64,000 nucleotides of DNA from Prochlorococcus sp. MIT 1223 (GCF_034092465.1 NZ_CP139303.1:558001-622000), one strand, 5' to 3'. Positions 1 to 7,917 are shown, numbered from the stretch's first letter. Made by a program: numbers and translations. The notes: generated by a model not told the origin, from the letters alone.

Positions 1-96
1 TACGGCAGGTCAAAGATGAATGGAGAAATGCTTTATGTTGGTCCCAAAGGAGGAGTATATAAATACAATTCAGATGGCAAGAAAAAATATTTGTAA
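1..96 (+). CDS. C-terminal end of a PBCV basic adaptor-like protein (partial)
   Basis: The window opens inside a plus-strand reading frame that stops at 94-96. The visible 31 residues contain GPKGGVYKYNSDGKKKYL, a close match in style to the short basic G-G-x-Y-x-x-N-x-x-G-K-K-x-Y motif called the PBCV-specific basic adaptor domain, which occurs in algal viruses, phages and some bacteria. The rest of the gene lies upstream, so the full architecture and function cannot be judged. The domain assignment rests on the motif alone. Confidence 0.6.
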   Translation, partial: YGRSKMNGEMLYVGPKGGVYKYNSDGKKKYL

Positions 97-129
97 TTAA
101 AGATTTATATAAATCAGCGCACTTAAAAT

Positions 130-363
130 CTATTTAATATTTTGCGCTATCTCCTTATATTCTATAAAATCACGATTTGCCCAATGATTAAAATCAGCAA
201 AACTTAGTTTTTGTTTTTTACCTTCTTTAAGTAATCCATCTCGGTCAGAACTAGAGTTTATCTCAAAGAAAGAGCCTTTTGATATCTTTTGTCTATAGCG
301 CTTAGCAAGCTTTTCTATAGAGAAACCTTTTGGAGAAGGTCGAGGAGGCCAGAAATTATCCAA
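130..363 (-). CDS. small conserved-looking hypothetical protein, 77 aa
   Basis: A 77-residue soluble protein with no signal peptide or membrane segment. It is basic in the first half (KLAKRYRQK) and ends in an acidic and aromatic stretch. It is convergent with the partial gene at 1-96. I do not recognise a family. The codon use is like the neighbours and no competing frame is open, so it is probably a real gene of unknown function. Confidence 0.5.
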   Translation of the reverse strand: MDNFWPPRPSPKGFSIEKLAKRYRQKISKGSFFEINSSSDRDGLLKEGKKQKLSFADFNHWANRDFIEYKEIAQNIK

Positions 364-480
364 ATAATTTCGATAAATTACTTATTTATAGGAATAGCAA
401 TTAAATAAAACAAATGCAATAGCTTTTTGTAAGTAATCGCTAAAAAAGATGACTATTAAAAAGATATTTATTATTTAAGA

Positions 481-1050
481 TTAGGCTCCGGGCATAGCAG
501 GTTTGTAACCCCCACTGGAATCTGCCGCACACTCTAGGCTTTCTCTAGTGCCAACTCCTGTTATGGGGTTTATGCCCTCAGCTATTTTGCATAGATTTTT
601 CTGGTCATCACTATCAAGGATTGCAAAAGTAAAGTCTGCACCCTCAATTCTTGCACCAGCAAAACTGCTCCCTGAGGCAATCATATTTACAAGAATCGCA
701 TCTCTTAGATCTGTTTTTTGAAAGTTGACCCTATCAGAAAGTGTATCTGTAAGATTTATTCCTTTTAAATTTGCTCCTTTCAGATCAGAAAGGGTTAAAA
801 CTGTTCCATGCAAATCTACGTCACTAAAATTTGCATCACGCGCAACTGCTCCAGCAATAGAAGATTTAGATAAATCTTGGCCGTGCAAATCAAAGCCTGT
901 TATATCAGCACGGACATAATTAGGAACTTCATCTCCTGCTCCAGTTTTCTCAAAGGATGCAAGGGCATAAGAGGTCAATGGAATACTGAATAAAATCAGT
1001 AAAGCCATGACTAATGAAAGAAAGCTTTTTATTTTTAGTTCAAAAAACAT
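481..1050 (-). CDS. secreted or lumenal pentapeptide-repeat protein
   Basis: A 189-residue protein. Residues 1-31 form a signal peptide with a long hydrophobic core and a cleavage site after SYALA, so the mature protein should be exported to the thylakoid lumen or periplasm. From about residue 50 to 145 it follows the A(N/D)(L/F)xx pentapeptide pattern (for example FDLHGQDL, ANFSDVDLHG, ANLKGINL, ADFTFAIL), which folds as a right-handed beta helix. The C-terminal tail holds two cysteines (LCKIAEG, LECAADS) that could pair in an oxidising compartment. Lumenal pentapeptide proteins are common in cyanobacteria, but their roles are mostly unknown. The plus-strand frame inside it (725-919) is a shadow. 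Confidence 0.85.
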   Translation of the reverse strand: MFFELKIKSFLSLVMALLILFSIPLTSYALASFEKTGAGDEVPNYVRADITGFDLHGQDLSKSSIAGAVARDANFSDVDLHGTVLTLSDLKGANLKGINLTDTLSDRVNFQKTDLRDAILVNMIASGSSFAGARIEGADFTFAILDSDDQKNLCKIAEGINPITGVGTRESLECAADSSGGYKPAMPGA

Positions 1051-1174
1051 TTTAATTAAGCCTTTAATTAACTCTGCCTAAAACAGATCATAAGAAGACA
1101 AATAAAAAATATAAAGGTAAATGGAGTTACTTTTGCAAAAGGTAAAACAATTATTTCTTAAACCCAGTCTCTTA

Positions 1175-1372
1175 CTAGAGGGGCCTTCCTGAAAGATATT
1201 GATGTATTGAAGGGTTCGTCCAATAAAGGCTTACGCATACCATCAGCAAAAGATTCAAACCAATCAATATTGAACCCATCATCACTACTTGCTGGTTACT
1301 TGGTTCAAGCTCATCAAGCTGTTCTGCTACTAAGGTATTTATCTTGTCTTTCATTAAATGATATTGTTTCAT
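1175..1372 (-). CDS. small single-pass membrane protein, 65 aa
   Basis: A 65-residue protein with a polar N-terminus rich in E and Q and one clear membrane helix at about residues 29-51 (VVMMGSILIGLNLLLMVCVS). A second start at Met7 (MKDKINTL) is equally plausible. An overlapping plus-strand frame (1207-1413) has no recognisable features and is treated as its shadow. Function unknown. Prochlorococcus genomes contain many such mini membrane proteins. Confidence 0.5.
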   Translation of the reverse strand: MKQYHLMKDKINTLVAEQLDELEPSNQQVVMMGSILIGLNLLLMVCVSLYWTNPSIHQYLSGRPL

Positions 1373-1526
1373 TGAATACTAATCTAACGAACATATATTT
1401 TTTTTGTGGCTAAGGCTGGGAAATCTACTGCAATTCACCCCGCTATCAGTTTATAGGCGCAATTTTCATAGATATTGATTGATATACCAAGTATATTTCT
1501 AAGAGAAGTCCTGCAATAGACAAGAA

Positions 1527-1865
1527 ATGCCATTAATTAAAATTCAGACCTCGCTAAAGTCAATAGATGATTCTGATAAATTTTTAACGGCTCTCTCATC
1601 CGAACTAGCAAAATCAACTGGAAAGCCAGAGAGTTATGTGATGACAATTCTGCAAACAAATATTCCCATGACATTTGGAGGATCTAATGATCCTTCTTGT
1701 TTTATTGAAATAAAATCAATTGGATCATTAAAGCCTGCAGAAATGTCTAAATCCTTTTGCAGTTTAGTTTCTAGAGCCACAAATATTCCTTCAAATAGAA
1801 TATACATTGCCTTTGAAGACGTAAGTCCAAGTAAATGGGGATTTAATGGAAATACCTTTGGATAA
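1527..1865 (+). CDS. macrophage migration inhibitory factor (MIF)-like tautomerase
   Basis: At 112 residues this has the standard MIF/D-dopachrome tautomerase length and begins Met-Pro, so removal of Met exposes the catalytic N-terminal proline (Pro1) of the tautomerase superfamily. Other family features are visible: Lys near position 33 (KSTGKPESYVM), the MTFGGSNDP loop, and a conserved C-terminal half with RIYIAFEDV and the final WGFNGNTFG. MIF homologues are known in marine picocyanobacteria and show phenylpyruvate tautomerase activity in vitro, but the cellular role is unclear. The gene stands alone, flanked by unrelated genes. Confidence 0.9.
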   Translation: MPLIKIQTSLKSIDDSDKFLTALSSELAKSTGKPESYVMTILQTNIPMTFGGSNDPSCFIEIKSIGSLKPAEMSKSFCSLVSRATNIPSNRIYIAFEDVSPSKWGFNGNTFG

Positions 1866-2014
1866 TTAATAGAGAATTATTTTTCGATTTAATAAGGCAA
1901 CTCATCAAATAAAAAAAAATTCTTGATCTTAAAGAAAAGATAGAAGAATGTTGCTAACTACTTGATTAAAGCTAATTAGGTGTGATCTTTGGAAAAGATT
2001 AAAACTTCAAATTA

Positions 2015-2644
2015 ATGGGCTATCTATTTCTCCTTATCCTTATCTCCTTAGGAGTGAGTTTCGCTCTTTTAAAACTTAACAAAGGTGAAACCGCCTCAGA
2101 GATAAAAAGCCTCCTCATTGAAATATATAAGCGTGCAAAAGAACTTTTCATTAGTATAAAAAATCTTTTTACCTATATAAAAAAATTAATTGATAAAGAG
2201 TCCAATTCCTCAGAAAAAATTTCTATTCCTGAAGATAGTTTAAACAGAAAAGAGAAGAGTGTTGCCACTCCAGTACAAGTCGAACTAGATAAGGAAACTG
2301 ATGCCACTCCAGTACAAGTCGAACTAGATAAGGAAACTGATGCCACTCCAGTACAAGTCGAACTAGATAAGGAAACTGATGCCACTCCAGTACAAGTCGA
2401 GCTAGATAAGGAAACTGATGCCACTCCAGTGCAAGTCGAACTAGATAAGGAAACTGATGCCACTCCAGTACAAGTCGAACTAGATAAGGAAACTGATGCC
2501 ACTCCAGTACAAGTCGAACTAGATAAGGAAAATATCAATAATTCAATTGAATCAACCGAAAAATCAGAAAGTAATGATGACAGTCTTTCAAGTTCTAATA
2601 ATGCAAAAGAAGGGATTAGTGAAACTGAAAGATATAATGATTAA
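2015..2644 (+). CDS. membrane-anchored protein with seven tandem 13-residue repeats
   Basis: A 209-residue protein. Residues 1-20 form a hydrophobic N-terminal anchor, followed by a basic, probably helical segment (about 25-70) and then seven copies of A-T-P-V-Q-V-E-L-D-K-E-T-D (codons 84-172; nucleotides 2264-2530). The tail is acidic and rich in Ser and Asn. The repeat is acidic and would be exposed. The N-terminal 60 residues resemble those of the 127-residue protein at 12243, suggesting paralogy. Function unknown. The repeat number is likely to vary between strains, because the DNA copies are almost identical. The long minus-strand frame across the repeats (2173-2538) is a shadow made by the periodicity. 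Confidence 0.8.
   Translation: MGYLFLLILISLGVSFALLKLNKGETASEIKSLLIEIYKRAKELFISIKNLFTYIKKLIDKESNSSEKISIPEDSLNRKEKSVATPVQVELDKETDATPVQVELDKETDATPVQVELDKETDATPVQVELDKETDATPVQVELDKETDATPVQVELDKETDATPVQVELDKENINNSIESTEKSESNDDSLSSSNNAKEGISETERYND
2264..2530 (+). repeat. 39-bp tandem repeat array, seven copies (last one shortened)
   Basis: Unit GCCACTCCAGTACAAGTCGA plus 19 further bases, repeated at 2264, 2303, 2342, 2381, 2420, 2459 and 2498. Only two silent differences are visible: GAG for GAA in copy 4 and GTG for GTA in copy 5. The seventh copy matches for 33 bases. It is an in-frame coding minisatellite. Confidence 0.95.
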
Positions 2645-2669
2645 AAGTTAAAACCAGGAATTAAAGTAG

Positions 2670-2891
2670 ATGGTTGAACTAACATTAATCGCCTTACTGA
2701 ATACAATAGGTGATAATTTTTGCAAATATCGCTCCGAAGGAAACGATAACTACAAATCATTACTACTATCATACAGTGATGCAAGTGAAAAGCATGGCCT
2801 CAAAGAGGTTAGAAAAGTAATAAAAGAATCTAGCAATATCTCAATAGCTGCAGTAGCAGTAGCAGTTAGCAAATGCCCACAACATTTATAA
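2670..2891 (+). CDS. small hypothetical protein, 73 aa
   Basis: A 73-residue protein starting 25 bases after the repeat-protein gene on the same strand, possibly co-transcribed with it. It has a helical, Lys/Glu-rich middle (HGLKEVRKVIKESS) and an alanine/valine-rich end (SIAAVAVAVSKCPQHL). I recognise no domain. Confidence 0.5.
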   Translation: MVELTLIALLNTIGDNFCKYRSEGNDNYKSLLLSYSDASEKHGLKEVRKVIKESSNISIAAVAVAVSKCPQHL

Positions 2892-3275
2892 TAAATGCAT
2901 TATATATCTCTAAATAATTTTCATTCTTTTTTTTAAATACTCTCGATAAGTCTACTCTATAATATATCTTCTTCTAAGCAGGATTTCAAAGAGGTCTGAA
3001 AGAAGTTTATTTATTTTTTCTAGTTAAAAAAATCTTGGCTAAACAATCTTTATGCTTATAAATTTTCTTTCTGATTAATATATTTTCACTTTCCTCCTCT
3101 AAGTTTGGACTTAATTCTGATTAAATTTCGGAGTCAATATTTTACTGTTTTGATTCATCTATTTTTCTGGCTTACAAAAGCCTAATTAATATTACAAACA
3201 TAAAAAATTAGTTTTAGCATTAGTAGGTTTCCAATTTTGATTTTTATAGCTATAAATAGAAGTAGTGAAAAGACT
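2892..3275. other. AT-rich stretch with no gene recognised
   Basis: Strongly AT-rich DNA with stops in all frames and no tRNA-like or terminator-like structure that I could see. Confidence 0.5.
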
Positions 3276-3383
3276 ATGGATTGGACATATCTTCTGGTTC
3301 CCTTCTTAGGAGTTTTGTTTTGCCCCTTTGCATTACTTTATTTTTGGGAGATTCTTAAAAGCAAAAGAAGAAAACTTATTTAA
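3276..3383 (+). CDS. tiny single-pass membrane protein, 35 aa
   Basis: ATG at 3276 opens a 35-codon frame: a hydrophobic segment from residue 4 to 24 (LLVPFLGVLFCPFALLYFW) followed by a positively charged end (KSKRRKL). This fits an N-out, C-in single-pass micro-protein. No family recognised. A hydrophobic core with a basic tail is unlikely by chance in such AT-rich DNA, but it is short. Confidence 0.45.
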   Translation: MDWTYLLVPFLGVLFCPFALLYFWEILKSKRRKLI

Positions 3384-3491
3384 AATTTTACCAACCAAAA
3401 CTATAAAGATATTTCCATAATTGACAAGGTAAAAATTAAATAAATAGTCTCTAACTATCGTCATAAAATTCATATAAGACCTTTCTCATGT

Positions 3492-3605
3492 CTAGTTCTT
3501 CTTAGCTGAATTCCATTCTCTAAGCATCTTGCTCAATTTCATTTCTATATTCAACTGCTTCATTTGATTTATTATTGTTGGAGGCAGGTACACCATATAA
3601 GACAT
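3492..3605 (-). CDS. possible small protein, 37 aa
   Basis: A minus-strand ATG at 3605 gives MSYMVYLPPTIINQMKQLNI followed by a Lys-rich helix-like end. It is amphipathic with no membrane segment. No family recognised and no clear ribosome binding site, so this is a low-confidence call. Confidence 0.25.
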   Translation of the reverse strand: MSYMVYLPPTIINQMKQLNIEMKLSKMLREWNSAKKN

Positions 3606-3728
3606 TAAAGATAGTCTTCCTTAGTCAGCTCCATTAATGATAAAAAGTCCCATCTTAGGAAAAAATCAACTTAATTACATTCTTGCTATTTCTATAAAAG
3701 ATAACAAAAATGTATTGATTAAAATATC

Positions 3729-3788
3729 TTTTACTAAATAAAAAAAGCCTCGTCTTCTCTACCAAAGACGAGGCTTTTTTATTTAGTA
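3729..3788 (-). terminator. terminator of the first pcb gene (long inverted repeat)
   Basis: An almost perfect inverted repeat with arms of about 26 bp (core AAAAAAGCCTCGTCTT and AAGACGAGGCTTTTTT, loop near 3757-3763) lies about 35 bases after the minus-strand pcb stop at 3821. It has a T run on both strands, so it could act in both directions. The same GCCTCGTC core recurs after the other two pcb genes. Confidence 0.9.
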
Positions 3789-3820
3789 AATTAAATATCT
3801 ATCGATATTTAAAACTAGGT

Positions 3821-4879
3821 CTATGCAGTTTTAGTGCCTGTCACATTACCAACCGCATTGGCTATCCGCCTAAAGTCGAAGCCCATTGCTCTTAAAGCAT
3901 GCCAAATATGACCTTGGATAAAGAAGAATCCAAAATAATAATGGACATTGGATAGAGCAGCTCTAGTTGAGTGTCCAAAGAAAGCATTCCCATCAGAAAG
4001 GTCTCCTGTATCAATCCAATAAGGAGATATTCCAAATTTGAAAGCTAATGGCTCTCCATAAAAAGCTTCTGGATAAACTGTTGTATTTGTTGCACACCAG
4101 AATGCTGCAACAATTGCCATCCAACCAATTCCTGCTAATGACCAAGACAATACAGCTTCAGCTCCTAAGAGACCTGCTCCTTTGAATTTGTCATAATTAC
4201 CTAATTGACGAGTAGCTATGTGCCAAGCACCACCACTTATTTCTAGAAAAGCCAAGAAAGCATGCCCTTCCATTACTTCTTCTAGACTGTCAATCTTAAG
4301 GAAGTCGTATTGGTGGCTCCAAATTCGACCAAAATCCCCATAACCAGGAAAAACCTGTCTTACTTCACCAATAGCTGGATCATAAATCCCATGCCATCTA
4401 GCCCATTCAACAAACCAGATGCAAGCAACACCTAAGAAAATCAAATGATGTCCAAGAATAAAAGTCAATTTATCTGGATTGTCCCACTTAATTTGAAATT
4501 TCTTAGTAGTAGGAATTGGTCCACTCTCTAGATCTGCATCAAAAAAGAGTGAATGAGATAAAGCTCCTCCCGCATAAACCAAAGAAGCGATCAGATGGAC
4601 AATTGCGATAGAAGCAACGTTTTCTCCAGTCCATATGCCTGACTCATCGAAACCAACACCAATTGAAGCCAAGTGAGCAAGAAAAATCGAGCTCTGATGG
4701 CCCATTGCAACAGAGGGGTCAAAACGAGCAAGCTCCCAAAGGGTGCTAGCTCCAGCAGCAAAGGAAATCAAGCCAGTGTGCGCAGCATGGGCTGAAATGA
4801 ATTTTCCTGAGCGGTTGGTGACCCGAGAATTACCAGCCCACCATCCATAGGTGACGTCTGGATTTCCGTAGGTCTGCAT
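3821..4879 (-). CDS. pcb: Pcb divinyl-chlorophyll a/b-binding antenna protein (copy 1)
   Basis: A 352-residue member of the Pcb/IsiA/CP43 family: six-helix membrane antenna proteins that bind divinyl chlorophyll a and b and deliver energy to photosystems in Prochlorococcus, in place of phycobilisomes. The N-terminus MQTYGNPDVTYGWWAGN and the histidine-bearing helices (HAAHTGL, FLAHLASIG, FILGHHL, EGHAFLAF) are diagnostic. It lacks the large lumenal loop of PsbC, as expected for a Pcb. It is closely related to the two genes upstream on the same strand. It is the most divergent of the three and lacks the promoter box shared by the other two. Which lettered paralogue (pcbA-H) it is cannot be told from this sequence alone. 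Confidence 0.95.
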   Translation of the reverse strand: MQTYGNPDVTYGWWAGNSRVTNRSGKFISAHAAHTGLISFAAGASTLWELARFDPSVAMGHQSSIFLAHLASIGVGFDESGIWTGENVASIAIVHLIASLVYAGGALSHSLFFDADLESGPIPTTKKFQIKWDNPDKLTFILGHHLIFLGVACIWFVEWARWHGIYDPAIGEVRQVFPGYGDFGRIWSHQYDFLKIDSLEEVMEGHAFLAFLEISGGAWHIATRQLGNYDKFKGAGLLGAEAVLSWSLAGIGWMAIVAAFWCATNTTVYPEAFYGEPLAFKFGISPYWIDTGDLSDGNAFFGHSTRAALSNVHYYFGFFFIQGHIWHALRAMGFDFRRIANAVGNVTGTKTA

Positions 4880-5109
4880 AGTTTAAGAGTTCAAGACTAC
4901 AAATACGTAGAGCAGACTACACGCAATTTGCCTTAGAAAGGCAAAGCTGTGAATAACCGTAATTGACTGCGGCATAAGGGTTTTGCCATGTGCCCCTTAT
5001 TAGGCTTTCAAAGCAAGGCAAATAAGGCCAATTAAGATAGTCTTTTCAACTGTTTTCAACTAATTTGCAAGATGTTTTTTTTTTTTTGGAAGCTTCGAAT
5101 TACAACAAA
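4880..5109 (-). promoter_or_regulatory. upstream region of pcb copy 1
   Basis: About 230 bases between pcb copies 1 and 2. It includes a small hairpin (TTTGCCTTAGAAAGGCAAA, near 4929-4947). It does not contain the 22-bp element found upstream of copies 2 and 3. A promoter is expected here, but I cannot place it firmly. Confidence 0.35.
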
Positions 5110-5136
5110 AAAGCCCCGTCAATATGACGAGGCTTT
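5110..5136 (-). terminator. terminator of pcb copy 2
   Basis: AAAGCCCCGTC, loop AATAT, GACGAGGCTTT: an 11-bp stem with one mismatch, 42 bases after the stop of the pcb gene at 5178. It has the same core sequence as the terminators of the other two pcb copies. Confidence 0.75.
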
Positions 5137-5177
5137 GAAATATTAGGAGTTTTTTTTAGAGATAAATTCTCTAAGAA

Positions 5178-6248
5178 TTATCCGTTAAGAGTCACAGTTG
5201 AACTTCCTGCATTAGAAATCGCTGAGCTAACTCTCTTGAAGTCAAAACCCATTGAGCGAATTGCGTGCCAAAGATGTCCTTGGATAAAGAAGAATCCAAA
5301 GTAATAATGGACATTTACTAAGGCGGCTCTAGTTGTGTGTCCCCAGAACGCTGCTCCTCCTTCAACGGTATCAACCCAATAAGGAGCTACTCCAAATTTA
5401 AAACTCAATACCTCTCCATAAAAAGCTTCTGGATAGACGGTTGTATTTGTAGCCGCCCAAAAAGCCGCAACAATTGCCATCCAACCAATTCCAGCACAAG
5501 AGAAGGAAAGAACTGACTCTGCCGATAAAACGTTCTTACCTTTGAACTCAGTGTATTGACCTAGCAATCCAGAGCCCATTTTGGTAGCGATATGGTGAGC
5601 ACCTCCAGCAATTTGGGCAAATGCAAGGAAGGCATGGCCACCCATTACGTCTTCAAGACTATTAATGCTAATGAAATCAAATTGATGATTCCAAATAGAG
5701 GCTAAGTTCAAGTTGTATTCAACCTGGCGAACTGCTCCCAAAACTGGATCGTAGATTCCATGAATTCTGGCCCATTCAACAAACCAGATATTCGCTATTC
5801 CAAAAAGAATTAAGTGATGACCAAGAATAAAAGTCAAATTGTCTGGGTTATCCCATTCCAACTTGAATTTTCTTGCTTGCTTAAATGAGCTGTCCTGCAT
5901 ATCCCCCTCAAATTTGACGGAGTGCAATAGACCACCTGCTCCATAAACCATGGAGCCAATTAAATGAACTACCGCAATTGAGACAACACCAGCTCCTGTC
6001 CAAGCTCCTGCTTCGTCGAAGCCAATTCCTATAGAAGCTAAATGAGCAAGGAATAAAGAGCTCTGATGCCCCATTGGCATAGAAGGATCAAAACGTGCCA
6101 GCTCCCACAGAGTGGCTGCACCAGCAGCGAAAGCAATCAGGCCAGTATGTGCAGCATGTGCAGCAATAAATTTGCCTGAGCGATAAGTGACCCCAGCATT
6201 TCCAGCCCACCACCCATAGGTGACGTCTGGATTTCCATAGGTCTGCAT
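5178..6248 (-). CDS. pcb: Pcb divinyl-chlorophyll a/b-binding antenna protein (copy 2)
   Basis: A 356-residue Pcb antenna protein with the same N-terminal signature and six-helix layout as its neighbours. It has chlorophyll-ligand histidines in AAHAAHTGLIAF, LFLAHLASIG, ILGHHLILFG, MGGHAFLAF and RAALVNVHYYFGFFFIQGH. The lumenal loop insert contains GGAHHIATKMGSG. It is in tandem with copies 1 and 3, separated by 300-430 bases with individual promoters and terminators, so each copy is probably transcribed alone. The shared upstream box groups it with copy 3. Confidence 0.95.
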   Translation of the reverse strand: MQTYGNPDVTYGWWAGNAGVTYRSGKFIAAHAAHTGLIAFAAGAATLWELARFDPSMPMGHQSSLFLAHLASIGIGFDEAGAWTGAGVVSIAVVHLIGSMVYGAGGLLHSVKFEGDMQDSSFKQARKFKLEWDNPDNLTFILGHHLILFGIANIWFVEWARIHGIYDPVLGAVRQVEYNLNLASIWNHQFDFISINSLEDVMGGHAFLAFAQIAGGAHHIATKMGSGLLGQYTEFKGKNVLSAESVLSFSCAGIGWMAIVAAFWAATNTTVYPEAFYGEVLSFKFGVAPYWVDTVEGGAAFWGHTTRAALVNVHYYFGFFFIQGHLWHAIRSMGFDFKRVSSAISNAGSSTVTLNG

Positions 6249-6602
6249 AATTTAAGAGAACGAGCAACGAAACCTCCTGCAGATTACAAGCGTCTCAATT
6301 CATATGCTTGGAATAGTTAAAGGTCTTTATTTAGTTCTTATTAAATATTTCTAAGCCTTCGAGAAGATCGATCTAAAAACAAGCTTAAGTTGAAGTTGAC
6401 GAATTAAAAGAATAATTCTTACAAACAGCCGAGAAAGCTTACTGTATAAGGGTTTAGCAAAATCATCGTCTCAGATAGTGATAAAAAAACTGCCCCTCTA
6501 AAAATAAAATTAAGGATTATTTGCCTTGAGAAATTTTTAAAGGAGTCGTCTAAAAAAAAAAAAAAAATCTGAAATTGAAACAAAATCAATCTTTTTTCCA
6601 AT
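6249..6602. other. intergenic region between pcb copies 2 and 3
   Basis: No convincing gene. It holds the promoter region of pcb copy 2 at its left end (see 6289-6332), a run of about 15 A at 6552-6566, and AT-rich DNA. The minus-strand frame at 6419-6601 is a hydrophobic chance frame generated by the poly-A. Confidence 0.5.
6289..6332 (-). promoter_or_regulatory. conserved pcb upstream element (copy 2)
   Basis: GAATAGTTAAAGGTCTTTATTT at 6311-6332 is identical to 7838-7859 upstream of pcb copy 3, at nearly the same distance from the start codon (63 and 65 bases). A further conserved GCG(T/C)CTCAATTCA block lies between the element and the gene (6289-6301). Conservation in otherwise diverged spacer suggests a shared promoter or regulator site. 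Confidence 0.6.
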
Positions 6603-6633
6603 AAAAAAGCCTCGTCTAAGACGAGGCTTTTTT
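6603..6633 (-). terminator. terminator of pcb copy 3
   Basis: AAAAAAGCCTCGTCT followed directly by AGACGAGGCTTTTTT, 49 bases after the stop at 6682. It is a strong GC stem with T runs on both strands. Confidence 0.9.
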
Positions 6634-6681
6634 TATTTCTAAAAGGATTTTCTTAAAAAACTTATCGTTTATAAGAAAAGA

Positions 6682-7773
6682 CTAAGAACTTAGGCGGAAC
6701 TCTTCAGAACTAGAATCGTTGACTATAGCTCCACGTACCTTACTGAAATCAAAACCTAATGCACGAAGAGAATGCCAAAGATGACCTTGAATAAAGAAGA
6801 ATCCAAGATAATAATGGACATTTGTCAAAGCAGCTCGGGTTGTATGGCCCCAAAAAGCAGCATTTGTTCCAGAAAGGTCAACAGTGTCTACCCAATAAGG
6901 GGATATAGAGAACTTGAGTTGAAGTGGTTCTCCATAAAAAGCCTCTGGATAAACTGTTGTATTTGTTGCACACCAGAAGGCCGCAACAATTGCCATCCAG
7001 CCTATTCCTGCTAGGGAAAAAGAAAGAATTGCTTCGGCAGATAGCAATTCAGCACCCTTGAATTTACTCCAAGAACCGAGTCTCTTTTTCTCCCAAGGAG
7101 TTGATCCTGCAACTACATGCAAGGCTCCTCCTGTGATCTCAACAAAGGCTAAAAACGCATGGCCGCCCATGACATCTTCAAGACTATCTATTGCAAGGAA
7201 GTCAAATTGACGCTGCCAGATCATAGACAAGTCCAAGTTGTAATTGACCTGACGGACCGCACCCAATGCTGGATCATAGATTCCATGGACTCTGGCCCAT
7301 TCAACAAACCATGCACAAGCAACACCAAAAAGAATTAAATGGTGGCCAAGAATAAAGGTTTGATTGTCAGGATTATCCCATTCCAACTTGAACTTTCTTG
7401 CTTGAGCAACGCTTGATTCCTGCATGTCGCCTGGGAATAAAAGCGAGTGCAAGAGGCCACCTCCTCCATAAACCATGGAAGCCACCAAGTGAACAATGGC
7501 AATAGAGGCAACTCCAACACCTGTCCAAGTTCCAGCATCATCGAACCCAATACCAATTGAGGCCAAATGTGCAAGGAATATTGAACTTTGATGTCCCATA
7601 GGCACAGTGGGATCAAACCGTGCGAGCTCCCAAAGGGTTGCTCCACCAGCCGCAAATGAAATCAGGCCTGTATGAGCTGCATGTGCTGCAATGAATTTGC
7701 CTGAGCGGTTGGTGACCCCAGAATTACCAGCCCACCATCCATAGGTGACGTCTGGATTTCCATAGGTCTGCAT
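6682..7773 (-). CDS. pcb: Pcb divinyl-chlorophyll a/b-binding antenna protein (copy 3)
   Basis: A 363-residue Pcb protein, the first and longest of the three tandem copies. It has the family signatures MQTYGNPDVTYGWWAGN, SGKFIAAHAAHTGL, FLAHLASIGIGFD, FILGHHLILFG and GGHAFLAFVEITGGAL. Extra length comes from a small insert (AGSTPWEKKRLG) in the region before the fifth helix and a longer polar C-terminus (NDSSSEEFRLSS). It is divergent from the small membrane-protein gene at 7967, with which it shares a 190-base promoter region. Frames at 6772-7014 and 7335-7655 are shadows. Confidence 0.95.
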   Translation of the reverse strand: MQTYGNPDVTYGWWAGNSGVTNRSGKFIAAHAAHTGLISFAAGGATLWELARFDPTVPMGHQSSIFLAHLASIGIGFDDAGTWTGVGVASIAIVHLVASMVYGGGGLLHSLLFPGDMQESSVAQARKFKLEWDNPDNQTFILGHHLILFGVACAWFVEWARVHGIYDPALGAVRQVNYNLDLSMIWQRQFDFLAIDSLEDVMGGHAFLAFVEITGGALHVVAGSTPWEKKRLGSWSKFKGAELLSAEAILSFSLAGIGWMAIVAAFWCATNTTVYPEAFYGEPLQLKFSISPYWVDTVDLSGTNAAFWGHTTRAALTNVHYYLGFFFIQGHLWHSLRALGFDFSKVRGAIVNDSSSEEFRLSS

Positions 7774-7816
7774 ATTGTTTAGGTGAGAAAGTGCAAATAC
7801 CTCTCTGACTCTACTA

Positions 7817-7859
7817 GCGCCTCAATTCAATTGGTCAGAATAGTTAAAGGTCTTTATTT
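7817..7859 (-). promoter_or_regulatory. conserved pcb upstream element (copy 3)
   Basis: This second copy of the 22-base element (7838-7859) and of the GCGCCTCAATTCA block (7817-7829) lies 65 bases upstream of the pcb start at 7773. Confidence 0.6.
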
Positions 7860-7917
7860 GTTTTCAATTTAAATAACAAACTCCTTTACTTTTGAAGCTG
7901 ATGTAAAATCTGTTTGC

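Noticed and set aside
2173-2538. 121-residue minus-strand frame with SSSTCTGVASVSL repeats
   Set aside because: It is the antisense translation of the 39-bp repeat array. The plus-strand protein has the anchor and a natural start.
6419-6601. 60-residue minus-strand frame between pcb genes
   Set aside because: Its Phe run comes from a poly-A tract. No conserved feature, and it lies in the promoter spacer.
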